This document shows, piece after piece, positions 8,299 through 16,097 of a stretch of 64,000 nt of DNA (positions within the stretch are counted from its first letter, which is position 1; every line of letters begins with the position of its first letter). The notes beneath the pieces are model-generated. The model was not told the DNA's origin. It made no database searches and saw only the letters and a list, made by a program, of their open reading frames with translations. The stretch is from RPQJ01 sp963712815 (GTDB lineage: Bacteria; Pseudomonadota; Gammaproteobacteria; Steroidobacterales; Steroidobacteraceae): contig CAVQJL010000008.1 of NCBI GenBank assembly GCA_963712815.1, positions 186,001 to 250,000 on the forward strand, in the 5' to 3' direction. A program made the translations under genes and the position numbers.

Positions 8299-9314
8299 GG
8301 TTCGAGGGCTCCTGTGATATGCGGCGGGGTCCCATCCGGCGGGATGCCCGATCCAGGCGCGCATGATCGCGCCCGGGGGGCGGCACTGACAACCTCGCCT
8401 GCGGAACGCATTTCGCCGGCGGCCAGGCGGTGCGCCTCGCGGAACACGATCGAGTGCAGCTCCGCGGTGCGGGCGGGGGTCGGCGCGTAGCCACCCGCGA
8501 TGGTGATCACGAGCGGCAGGCCGCGCCCTCGACAGGCCTCGAGGACGTGCCGGTCCCGGCGTGCCAGCCCTTCGTCCGACAGTGAGAGACGGCCGTAGCG
8601 ATCGCCGCGGACCGGATCGACGCCGGCGAGGTAGAAGACGACGTCGGGAACGAACTCCCCGAGGATGCGGCCGAGGTGCCGCGTCAGCAGGTCGAGGTAC
8701 GCGCCGTCACCGATGCCATCCGGCAACCCCACGTCGAGGGTCGAGCGCATCTTGTTCAGCGGATAGTTGCGCTCGCCGTGCATCGAGAACGTGAACACAT
8801 CGGCGTCGCCCTCGAAGATGGCTGCCGTGCCGTTACCCTGGTGAACGTCGAGGTCGATCACGAGGGCTCGGCGCGCCTGGCCGTCGCGCTGCAGGACGCG
8901 GATCGCCACGGCCACGTCGTTGAGCAGGCAGAAGCCCTCGCCGTGGGCCGGAAAGGCATGGTGAGTGCCGCCGGCGAGGTTGGCTGCAAGGCCCTCCGCG
9001 AGCGCGGCCCGCGCGGCCTCGAGCGTGCCCTGCACCGCGAGCCGCGACCGGCGCCACAACGCCGGCGACCACGGCACGCCGATCCTGCGGATCGCCGCCG
9101 CCTCGAGCGTGCCCGCGGCCAGCCGGTCGAGGTACCCGTCGTCGTGCACGAGCCGCAGGTCCGCGAGGCAGGCCTCGCCGGGCTCGACGAGGTCGCCCGG
9201 CTGGACGAGCCCGTCGCGCCGCAGCGCCTCGAGCAACAGCGGGTACTTCGCCATCGGGAAGGGGTGCGACGGCGGCAGGGCGACGAAGTAGTCGGGGTGG
9301 TACGCGCAGCGCAT
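8295..9314 (-). CDS. histone-deacetylase-family hydrolase
   Basis: The 339-residue protein belongs to the bacterial HDAC/acetylpolyamine amidohydrolase superfamily. Visible landmarks are GGTHHAFPAHGEGFCLLNDVAVA (paired histidines and the general-base region near residue 120), IDLDVHQGNGTAAIF (zinc-binding Asp and His) and a later YLAGVDPVRGD containing the third zinc ligand. Such enzymes remove acyl groups from lysine side chains or polyamines; the substrate here is unknown. The last 40 or so residues are low complexity and extend past the usual domain end. Those codons run into the OmpA-like gene start, so one indel near the end could have lengthened it artificially. Confidence 0.85.
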   Translation of the reverse strand: MRCAYHPDYFVALPPSHPFPMAKYPLLLEALRRDGLVQPGDLVEPGEACLADLRLVHDDGYLDRLAAGTLEAAAIRRIGVPWSPALWRRSRLAVQGTLEAARAALAEGLAANLAGGTHHAFPAHGEGFCLLNDVAVAIRVLQRDGQARRALVIDLDVHQGNGTAAIFEGDADVFTFSMHGERNYPLNKMRSTLDVGLPDGIGDGAYLDLLTRHLGRILGEFVPDVVFYLAGVDPVRGDRYGRLSLSDEGLARRDRHVLEACRGRGLPLVITIAGGYAPTPARTAELHSIVFREAHRLAAGEMRSAGEVVSAAPRARSCAPGSGIPPDGTPPHITGALEP

Positions 9315-9433
9315 GTCGATTCGTCCGTTCGCGCGGCAGGCTGGACCGGGTTCGAAGCAGGCCGCTTTGCGGCGCGTCTCGCGATTACTCAGAATAGCCC
9401 CCTGCCCACCCCATCCACACCGGGAGCCGTTCC

Positions 9434-10639
9434 GTGGCCACCTCATCCATCGACCTGCCGAAGAAAAAACCCTCCCGCGCGCTGGACCCTCTCGACCTCT
9501 ACGACGTCCGCGGCCTGCTCTCCGAAGAAGAGCAGATGGTGAAGGATGCCGTCGCCCGCATGGTGGACGAGAAGGTACTGCCGATCATCCAGCAGCATTT
9601 CGAGAACCACACGTTCCCGGGCGAACTGGTGGGCGAGCTGGCGGGGCTCGGGCTGTTCGGCAGCTCGCTCGAGGGCTACGGCTGCGCCGGCATGAACGCG
9701 GTGAGCTACGGCCTGATCTGCCAGGAACTCGAGCGAGGCGACTCCGGGCTCAGGAGCTTCGTTTCGGTGCAGTCGAGCCTGTGCATGTATCCGATCCATA
9801 CCTACGGCAGCGAGGCGCACAAGCAGGCGTGGCTGCCTCGCATGGCGACGGGCGAGGTGATCGGCTGCTTCGGCCTCACCGAGCCGCACGGCGGCTCGGA
9901 CCCCGCCAACATGAAGACCCACGCGAAGCGGCGCGGTGGCGACTGGGTGCTGAACGGCGCCAAGATGTGGATCACCAACTCGCCCATCGCCGACCTGTTC
10001 GTGATCTGGGCGAAGACCGAGGAAGGCATCCGCGGGTTCCTGGTCGAGAAAGGCACGAAGGGGCTCGTCGCGCCCGAGATCGAGAAGAAGTTCTCGCTGC
10101 GCGCCTCGATCACGGGCTCGATCTTCCTCGAGGACGTGGTGGTGCCCGTGGAGAACATGCTGCCGGGCAGCACGGTGGGCATCAAGGCGCCGCTCTCGTG
10201 CCTGACGCAGGCGCGCTACGGCATCACCTGGGGCGTGATCGGCGCGGCACAGGCCTGCCTCGCCCAGGTCCTCGATTATTCGCAGTCCCGCGTGCTGTTC
10301 GGACGCCCGCTGGCCGCGACCCAGGCCATCCAGATCCGGCTCGCCGAGATGGCGCGCAGGATAACGACGGCCCAACTGCTCTCGCTGCAGCTCGGCCGGC
10401 TCAAGGACGCGGGCACGATGTCGCCCTCGCAGGTCTCGCTCGCCAAGTGGAACAACTGCCGCATGGCGCTCGACGTGGCGCGCGATGCGCGCGACATCCT
10501 CGGCGGCGCCGGCATCAGCGCCGAGTACGTGCCGATCCGCCACGCGCTCAACCTCGAGAGCGTGATCACCTACGAGGGCACGGAGACCATCCACCAGCTC
10601 ACGATCGGCCGCGAACTGACCGGCATCAACGCGTTCTGA
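9434..10639 (+). CDS. gcdH: glutaryl-CoA dehydrogenase-type acyl-CoA dehydrogenase
   Basis: This 401-residue flavoprotein has the three-part acyl-CoA dehydrogenase fold. The FAD/substrate motif CFGLTEPHGGSDPANMKT is near residue 155, a second strand KMWITNSPIADLFVIWAK follows, and the catalytic base lies in YEGTETIHQLTIGRELTGINAF at the C-terminus. The N-terminal LYDVRGLLSEEEQMVKDAVARMV and SVQSSLCMYPI segments match the glutaryl-CoA dehydrogenase subgroup, which converts glutaryl-CoA to crotonyl-CoA in lysine/tryptophan breakdown. It is divergent from the HDAC-like gene across a 119-bp gap that must hold both promoters. Confidence 0.87.
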   Translation: MATSSIDLPKKKPSRALDPLDLYDVRGLLSEEEQMVKDAVARMVDEKVLPIIQQHFENHTFPGELVGELAGLGLFGSSLEGYGCAGMNAVSYGLICQELERGDSGLRSFVSVQSSLCMYPIHTYGSEAHKQAWLPRMATGEVIGCFGLTEPHGGSDPANMKTHAKRRGGDWVLNGAKMWITNSPIADLFVIWAKTEEGIRGFLVEKGTKGLVAPEIEKKFSLRASITGSIFLEDVVVPVENMLPGSTVGIKAPLSCLTQARYGITWGVIGAAQACLAQVLDYSQSRVLFGRPLAATQAIQIRLAEMARRITTAQLLSLQLGRLKDAGTMSPSQVSLAKWNNCRMALDVARDARDILGGAGISAEYVPIRHALNLESVITYEGTETIHQLTIGRELTGINAF

Positions 10640-10721
10640 CGCTCGACGCGCGCTTTCCCGCCCGGTCCCGCATCGGCTGCGGCGGGCAGCGTGGCGCGAA
10701 GAAAACGAGGAACACCGACGG

Positions 10722-11429
10722 ATGACTCCAGTTCCCCGCGAACGGCAGACCACGCGTCTCGAGACCTTCGTCGACGCCGCGTTCGCGTTCGCGTTGACGA
10801 TGCTGGTGATCTCCGTCGACGTGATCCCGGACTCGATGGAGCAGCTGATCGATGCGCTCAAGCGGATCCCGGCATTCGCGGCCAGCTTCGCAATCGTCGT
10901 GAATTTCTGGCACGGGCACTACCGCTGGAGCCGCCGCTACGGGGTGGAGGATGCGGGCTCGGTCGTGCTGAGCCTCCTGCTGGTGTTCATCGTGCTCGTG
11001 TTCCTGTACCCGTTGCGGCTGATGATGTCCGGCGCGTTCGGCGCCATGTCGGGGGGCTGGTTGCCGAGCGAGATCGAGGTGACGAGCGTCGGCGATCTCC
11101 GGCTGCTGGCCGTCGTCTACGGCGTCGCCTTCGCGCTGTTGTCGGCCACCCTCGTCGCGCTCAATGCCCGCGTGCGGCGCATGCCGGTCGAACCACCGCT
11201 GTCGGCAGAGGACCGGGCGGTGGCCAGAGTGGAGGTGCAGGCCTGGGGGATTCTGGCGGGCCTCGGCGTGGCCTCGTCCACGCTCGCGCTGCTGTTGCCA
11301 CCGTCCCTGCTGGGGCTGGCCGTGTGGATCTGGATGTCGCTCGCGGTCATCATGCCGTTGATGAGCCGCCGCTGGAACCGCGTGGTCGAGCTCGCCGCCG
11401 CCGCCGACGCCCGGGACGCCCGCCCATGA
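10722..11429 (+). CDS. TMEM175-family (DUF1211) membrane protein
   Basis: The 235-residue protein begins with RLETFVDAAFAFALTMLVI, the first-helix signature (R-x-x-x-F-x-D-A-x-F-A) of bacterial TMEM175 potassium channels. Hydrophobic spans are visible at about residues 18-36, 48-66, 82-102, 125-145, 170-190 and 192-210, fitting a six-helix protomer. Family members are potassium-selective channels lacking the TVGYG filter. Conductance here is inferred from family only. The stop overlaps the next gene's ATG. Confidence 0.82.
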   Translation: MTPVPRERQTTRLETFVDAAFAFALTMLVISVDVIPDSMEQLIDALKRIPAFAASFAIVVNFWHGHYRWSRRYGVEDAGSVVLSLLLVFIVLVFLYPLRLMMSGAFGAMSGGWLPSEIEVTSVGDLRLLAVVYGVAFALLSATLVALNARVRRMPVEPPLSAEDRAVARVEVQAWGILAGLGVASSTLALLLPPSLLGLAVWIWMSLAVIMPLMSRRWNRVVELAAAADARDARP

Positions 11430-12172
11430 ACCACAGTGACCGACCTTCCGTCCTTCAGCGCGACCACCGCAGCACGCGCGGCACCATCACCTACCTCTCG
11501 CACAAGCCCGACCGATACCTGCAGGAGCGCGGCCGCGAGTACTTCCACATCGACGTCCACTCCGACGGCAAGCGCACCGTCACCGCGCACTGCGAGATCG
11601 ACGACAGTCCGAGCGTGATGCGCGACATCACCTACAGCCTCGACGAGCACTGGCTGCCGATGGACTGCTTCGTACGCATCACGGTGGGCGACCGGTTCAT
11701 GGGATCGGGCTGGTTCAAGTTCCACCCCGGGCACACGGAGTGCGAGGCCTTCACCGCGCCCGAGGGCCGCATCTCGCAACGGATGGAGCACCGCGACCCG
11801 CCGCTGCGCACGTTCCAGAACCACGCGATCGCCTGCGACGCGTGGCACCTGCGGCTCTACGACCGCTCCAGGGGCCCGGGCGTGCAGGCCATCGACGAGT
11901 TCCTGCTCTCCTCGCCGGACCACCGCGGCGCGACCGGGCCGATGCTCTACCGCATCGGCGTGCACGTCGAGTACGTCGGCGAGGAGCGCGTGACGGTGCG
12001 CGCCGGGACGTTCGACGCGCTGCATTTCCGTTACGTGTCGGCGCCGGGGCTGCCGCAGGAGCACCCGCCCTACGATGTGTGGTGCACGAACGACGGCGAG
12101 TTCGTGTTCCTCAAGGGGCAGGTCGCGGGGTACATGCAGACGTACTACGAGCTGGTCGAGCTGGTTCGCTGA
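11426..12172 (+). CDS. conserved hypothetical protein, beta-rich
   Basis: The 248-residue product has no signal peptide or membrane span and no motif I can assign with certainty. It is rich in beta-strand-type segments, aromatic residues and histidines (TITYLSHKPDRY, REYFHIDVHSDGKRTVTAHCEID, GWFKFHPGHTECEAF). The pattern of alternating short strands resembles DUF3108-like or lipocalin-like beta-barrel proteins, but this is only a guess. It starts within the stop codon of the TMEM175-like gene (ATGA overlap), so the two are probably one unit. It is followed by the hairpin-rich gap. Confidence 0.7.
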   Translation: MNHSDRPSVLQRDHRSTRGTITYLSHKPDRYLQERGREYFHIDVHSDGKRTVTAHCEIDDSPSVMRDITYSLDEHWLPMDCFVRITVGDRFMGSGWFKFHPGHTECEAFTAPEGRISQRMEHRDPPLRTFQNHAIACDAWHLRLYDRSRGPGVQAIDEFLLSSPDHRGATGPMLYRIGVHVEYVGEERVTVRAGTFDALHFRYVSAPGLPQEHPPYDVWCTNDGEFVFLKGQVAGYMQTYYELVELVR

Positions 12173-12200
12173 CCATCGTTCGCCATTGCGTCGGTGGCTC

Positions 12201-12273
12201 GACGGGGATCGGGACCCGGTTTCGAGTCGCTCCACGTGATTCGCTTTGTCGAAACCGGGTCCCGATCCCCGTC
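12201..12273. repeat. long hairpin with shared loop, copy 2
   Basis: Perfect 25-bp inverted repeats (12201-12225 and 12249-12273) flank a 23-nt loop (12226-12248) that begins GTCGCTCCACGTG. That loop is the exact reverse complement of the loop of copy 3, 206 bp downstream. The stems of copies 2 and 3 share only the loop-proximal TTTCGA region. It lies 28 bp after the preceding gene. Confidence 0.88.
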
Positions 12274-12382
12274 TGACACGCGGCGGCGGGGTGAGGCCTA
12301 AATACGCCGCACCTGCAGCGGCAACGGTCCCTGTTCAGCCGCCATCGGTGATGCTGGGTCCGGCAAACGCTTCATGCGCCGT

Positions 12383-12411
12383 GCGAGTGGCCGGTTCCTC
12401 CGGCCGCTCGC
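12383..12411. repeat. 12-bp hairpin between the two shared-loop elements
   Basis: Arms 12383-12394 and 12400-12411 (GCGAGTGGCCGG and its complement with one wobble) close on the loop TTCCT. No T-run follows. It is one of several secondary-structure elements in this gene-free region. Confidence 0.6.
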
Positions 12412-12428
12412 TCAGGCGCCGAGTGTCC

Positions 12429-12503
12429 GGCGGTCCGTGCCGGGCGCGTTTCGACAAAGCGAATCACGTGGAGCGACTCGAAACGCGCCCGGCACAGACC
12501 GCC
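12429..12503. repeat. long hairpin with shared loop, copy 3
   Basis: Arms 12429-12454 and 12478-12503 are 26-nt inverted repeats with a single mismatch. They enclose the 23-nt loop 12455-12477, which contains CAAAGCGAATCACGTGGAGC. The loop is identical to that of copy 2 but in the opposite orientation, and is 18/23 identical to copy 1 in the same orientation. Confidence 0.88.
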
Positions 12504-12769
12504 CGCCAGCTCGATGCGGCCGACTGCGGCGCCGCATCGGGACCGGGACTCGCATGGGACGCCATTGGGTCCGATGACGCGCCGCTCGTCAGGGCGGGTT
12601 TGCATCGGCGAGTGTCGGCATTCTTTACGACCGCCTCGCGGAACGCGGTCGCCGGGTCGGCGGGTCGATCGTAACTCCTTGTTTTTCATCGGCACCAGGC
12701 ACGTTGGCACGTTCATTGCTCTGTAATCGTTCAGGTCGCGCCGGAGCGTGGCCGCGGCAAGATCAGGTG

Positions 12770-12936
12770 ATGGTGGGAAGTGGGCGATTCGGTGAGGACA
12801 ACGAGGATCCAATAACGACATCAGGGACGGGAGCGAGCAGTACCCCAACCGGGGCGTCAACCAAGAAGAAGACCAGAACAAAAAGAGCGATGCCCTTTAA
12901 ATGAAAGACGACCCCGCGCAAGCGGGGTTTTTTTTT
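12770..12936 (+). ncRNA. candidate small RNA, GGA-rich, ending in a terminator
   Basis: A strong plus-strand terminator at 12912-12936 has no protein gene ending within 700 bp upstream, so it probably ends an untranslated transcript. The segment before it carries five GGA triplets in 57 nt (12776, 12796, 12805, 12825, 12830), a small CCCC-AAC-GGGG hairpin at 12843-12854 and an A-rich linker. Repeated GGA motifs plus a 3' terminator are the build of CsrA/RsmA-sequestering RNAs. No clear promoter is visible, so the 5' end is a guess. A 66-codon reading frame (12704-12904) overlaps it and cannot be excluded. Confidence 0.35.
12912..12936 (+). terminator. Rho-independent terminator upstream of the SLC13 permease
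   Basis: Stem CCCCGC (12912-12917) pairs with GCGGGG (12922-12927) around loop GCAA, followed by nine T residues. It lies 16 bp before the GTG start of the permease, so that gene must be transcribed by read-through or from a promoter overlapping the terminator. Confidence 0.88.
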
Positions 12937-12951
12937 CGGTAACCTGCGCGG

Positions 12952-14781
12952 GTGTACGAACTCATTGCCAACGCGCACGCCATCGCGGTCCTCGCGTTCA
13001 CGGTCGTCGCTTTCTTCCTGTTCACCCGCGAGCGCATTCCGATCCCGGTGACCAGCCTGATCGTGATCACCGGGCTTTCGCTCGGCTTCCACCTGTTCCC
13101 ATACGAGCACGACGGGGTCGAACTCGGCATCCGCCAGATCTTCCTGGGCTTCGGCCACGAGGCGCTGGTCGCGATCTGCTGCCTCATGATCATGGGGCGA
13201 GCCCTCATGGTCACCGGGGCGCTCGAGCCGCTGGCGCGGCTGCTCGCCCGCATCTGGGCGTTCAACCCGCACGTCGCGCTGCTCGCCCTGCTGTCGAGCG
13301 CGATGGTCCTGAGCGCGTTCGTCAACGACACGCCGGTGGTGGTGGTGCTCATGCCGGTCGTGATCGGCCTGGCGATGCGGGCCGGCCGCTCCCCGTCGCG
13401 CATGCTGATGCCCATGAATTTCGCGGTGATCGTGGGCGGCATGGCGACGACGATCGGCACTTCGACCAACCTGCTGATCGTCTCCCTGGCGCGCGACCAC
13501 GGCGTGGAGCACATCGACATGTTCGAGTTCACGCCGCTGGTCGTCGGCCCGGCGGTGCTTGCCCTGCTGTACCTGTGGCTGGTGGCGCCGCGGTTGCTGC
13601 CCGACCGCCCCAATCCACTCGCCGGGATGGTCCCGCGGCGCTTCAACGCCGTTCTCTACGTCGGTCCCCGCAGCCGGGCCCGCGGCAAGACGGTCGCGCA
13701 GGCGCGGCGCTGGACCGGCAACAAGATGACCGTGCAGCGCGTCCAGCGGGGCGCCGAGGCGCTCACGCCGAACGACGCCCTGGTGCTGCTCGAGGGCGAC
13801 CGGCTGCTGGTCAACGACACGTCCTCGTACCTCAAGGAATACGAGCAGGCGCTCGGAGCCACTTTGTTCGACGCCGGCAGCATGGACAGCCTGCCCCCCG
13901 AGCAGCACCCGCTGCGTGCCGAGGACCAGCAACTCGTCGAGGGCGTGATCACCGAGGAATCGCCGCTGCACCACGGCAACCTGCGCGAGGCGCGCTTCGC
14001 CGAGCGCTGCGGCGTGATGATCCTGGCGATGTACCGCCCGTCGGACGAGGAGTCCCTGGCGGGCGAGATCCCCGACCGCGAGCTGCGCTCGGGCGACGTG
14101 CTGCTGATCCAGGGGCCGCCGGCCCGCATTGGCACGCTCAAGCGCGAGCCGGGGCTGCTGGTGCTCGACGGCACGCTCGACCTGCCGCGCACCCGCAAGG
14201 CCCCGCTCGCGATCCTGATCATGGCCGCAGTGGTGCTGCTCGCCGCCTTCCGCGTGCTGCCGATCGCGATGTCCGCGCTGCTCGGCGTGCTGGCGCTGAT
14301 CCTGACGGGCTGCCTGAAATTCGAGGGCCTCGGCCGAGGCATCAGCGCCGAGGTCGTGCTCGTGGTCGTGGCGAGCCTCGCGCTCGGCCGCTCGCTCACC
14401 GCGACCGGCGGCGCCGACATCCTTGCCGACGCATTCATGTCGGTCGCAAGCGGCCTGTCCACGCAGATGGTGCTCGCAGCCGTGATGGTCTTCCTGGGGC
14501 TGCTCACCAACTTCGTGTCGAACAACGCCGCCGCCGCGGTCGGCACGCCGGTGGCGCTCGCCATCGCGCAGCAGCTCGGTGCGCCGCCCGAGCCGTTCGT
14601 GCTCGCTGCGATCGTCGGCTGCAACCTGTCGTTCGCCACCCCGATGGGCTACCAGACCAACGTGCTGATCATGCAGCCCGGCGGCTACGTGTTCAGGGAC
14701 TTCGTGCGCGTCGGTGGACCGCTGGTCCTGATCATGATCGTCGCGTTCTCGATCGAGCTGACCAACGCCTACCCGATGTAG
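12952..14781 (+). CDS. SLC13/DASS-type permease with internal TrkA-C (RCK_C) domains
   Basis: The 609-residue membrane protein has an N-terminal transmembrane half (to about residue 215), a hydrophilic central region of about 200 residues fitting two RCK_C domains (VLYVGPRSRARGKTVAQARR and a second copy ending DVLLIQGPPARIGTL), and a C-terminal transmembrane half. Each half has the sodium-site-like motif of the family: STNLL (TTIGTSTNLLIV) and its counterpart NNAAAA plus TPMGYQTN. Such proteins carry divalent anions (dicarboxylates, sulfate) with sodium; the substrate is not assignable. It starts with GTG at 12952. Confidence 0.85.
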   Translation: MYELIANAHAIAVLAFTVVAFFLFTRERIPIPVTSLIVITGLSLGFHLFPYEHDGVELGIRQIFLGFGHEALVAICCLMIMGRALMVTGALEPLARLLARIWAFNPHVALLALLSSAMVLSAFVNDTPVVVVLMPVVIGLAMRAGRSPSRMLMPMNFAVIVGGMATTIGTSTNLLIVSLARDHGVEHIDMFEFTPLVVGPAVLALLYLWLVAPRLLPDRPNPLAGMVPRRFNAVLYVGPRSRARGKTVAQARRWTGNKMTVQRVQRGAEALTPNDALVLLEGDRLLVNDTSSYLKEYEQALGATLFDAGSMDSLPPEQHPLRAEDQQLVEGVITEESPLHHGNLREARFAERCGVMILAMYRPSDEESLAGEIPDRELRSGDVLLIQGPPARIGTLKREPGLLVLDGTLDLPRTRKAPLAILIMAAVVLLAAFRVLPIAMSALLGVLALILTGCLKFEGLGRGISAEVVLVVVASLALGRSLTATGGADILADAFMSVASGLSTQMVLAAVMVFLGLLTNFVSNNAAAAVGTPVALAIAQQLGAPPEPFVLAAIVGCNLSFATPMGYQTNVLIMQPGGYVFRDFVRVGGPLVLIMIVAFSIELTNAYPM

Positions 14782-14826
14782 CCGGTCGCCCCGGCCGATG
14801 CGCCCGTCCGCCGGGTCGCCATCCGC

Positions 14827-15078
14827 TCAGCCGGCGGGCACCGCCATAGGCTCGATCTCGTAGCCGATCACCTCGCGGGTGTGCGGATCGACGATCGGCT
14901 TGCCTGAGTTCAGCCGACCGGCCAGCCGGGCTGCCCGCAGCAGCGCCTTGTCCGGTCGCAGGTTCCGCAGCTCCATGGCGCCTTCGGCATCGCGCAGCAG
15001 TGCCGTGACGACCGGTGTCTGCCCCTCGGACGACGGGTGCGACTCGGGAAAGAGCAAGGCGATGACTTCGGACTGCAT
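14827..15078 (-). CDS. small hypothetical protein
   Basis: From the ATG at 15078 the product is 83 residues (MQSEVIALLFPESH... to AVPAG). It has no signal peptide, membrane span or recognised motif. The middle, VVTALLRDAEGAMELRNLRPDKALLRAARLAGRL, is likely helical and the end (KPIVDPHTREVIGYEIEPM) beta-like. The frame continues open upstream to 15228, but that part looks non-coding. No good ribosome site is visible. Convergent with the SLC13 permease. Confidence 0.45.
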   Translation of the reverse strand: MQSEVIALLFPESHPSSEGQTPVVTALLRDAEGAMELRNLRPDKALLRAARLAGRLNSGKPIVDPHTREVIGYEIEPMAVPAG

Positions 15079-15335
15079 CTGGGGTCTCGTGACCTCGCTA
15101 AGGCGATTGCCGGACGAGCAGCAAGCATCGTGCCAACTCACGGTTATCCACGAATTCAGGGGCTTGCCTGTCCGCGCCGGTCGCTCGCGATGACCAAATG
15201 CGTCAGTCGTCTGCCGGCCCCTGTCCATGCGTGATGCCGGTCACGCGGCACACGGACACCACCTGAGCGACGGCCGCGTGCACGCGGCCAAGCTTATGTA
15301 AACTCCATCGCGGGCGAGAACGGTCGAGGCGATCG

Positions 15336-16097
15336 ATGCCATCTGTTCCAGAACTTCCGGCGATCATCGCGCACCGCGGCAATGCGATGGAGTTTCCCGA
15401 GAACACTCTCGAGGGACTCGCGTCCGCGGTGGAACTGGGCGCGCGGTACGTCGAGTTCGACGTGCAGCTGACGGGCGACCTCGTGCCCGTGCTGATGCAC
15501 GACGCCGACCTCTCCCGCGTCGCCGGTCGTCCGGAATGCGTCCACGACCTCACCTGGCCGACGCTCTCGGGGATTCCCGTCGGCGAAGTTGCGCGGCTCG
15601 GCCATCGCCATGCCTTCGTGCGCCCGCCTTCGCTCGAGCAGGCGGTGGAAGCGATCGCCGGCTGGAGCGGCGTCACCGCCTTCGTCGAGATCAAGCGCGC
15701 GAGCATCCGCCGCTACGGACGGGAAACGGTGCTGCGCAAGGTGACCGAGGCGCTGCAGCCGGTGCTCGACCGGTGCGTGCTGATCTCGTTCGACCTCGTG
15801 AGCGTCAAGATCCTGAGAATGATGGTCGGCGCGCGCATCGGCTGGGTGCTCACGAATTGCGACGAGGCCGCCCGGGGCCAGGCCGCGTCGCTCGCGCCGG
15901 AATTCCTGTTCGCCAACCTCGAGCGACTGCCACCGCCGCCCGAGCCCCTCTGGCCCGGTCCCTGGCAGTGGGCCGTTTACGAGGTGCGCGACCTCAAGAC
16001 CGCACGCGATTGCCAGGAGCGCGGGGCGCACTTCGTCGAGACGATGGCCGTGCGCGGACTCATGGCCGCCTACGCGGAGAGCCGGCGCGCGTGGTGA
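15336..16097 (+). CDS. ugpQ: glycerophosphodiester phosphodiesterase
   Basis: The enzyme hydrolyses glycerophosphodiesters to sn-glycerol 3-phosphate and an alcohol. The 253-residue product has the GDPD catalytic His-Arg near the N-terminus (IAHRGNAMEFPENTLEG), the metal-binding E-x-D segment VEFDVQLTGDLVPVLMHD with the second histidine, and a later FVEIKRA. It is a compact cytoplasmic form without a signal peptide, resembling UgpQ rather than periplasmic GlpQ. Its TGA overlaps the next gene's start (GTGATG), linking it to a glycerol-kinase-like gene, a sensible pair for glycerophosphodiester use. Confidence 0.88.
   Translation: MPSVPELPAIIAHRGNAMEFPENTLEGLASAVELGARYVEFDVQLTGDLVPVLMHDADLSRVAGRPECVHDLTWPTLSGIPVGEVARLGHRHAFVRPPSLEQAVEAIAGWSGVTAFVEIKRASIRRYGRETVLRKVTEALQPVLDRCVLISFDLVSVKILRMMVGARIGWVLTNCDEAARGQAASLAPEFLFANLERLPPPPEPLWPGPWQWAVYEVRDLKTARDCQERGAHFVETMAVRGLMAAYAESRRAW

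Larger units (their letters stand above)
12173..12951. other. 779-bp hairpin-rich intergenic region
   Basis: No convincing gene covers this stretch. It holds two copies of the shared-loop hairpin (12201-12273, 12429-12503), a 12-bp hairpin at 12383-12411, shorter inverted repeats around 12515-12540 and 12627-12652, a GGA-rich segment (12770-12835) and a Rho-independent terminator (12912-12936). Short open frames run through it on both strands but lack family resemblance and are broken by the hairpins. Confidence 0.7.

Noticed and set aside
12704..12904. 66-codon frame ending KKKTRTKRAMPFK
   Set aside because: The later part looks peptide-like, but there is no ribosome site, no recognised family, and the segment before the terminator looks more like an untranslated RNA. 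Left as uncertain.
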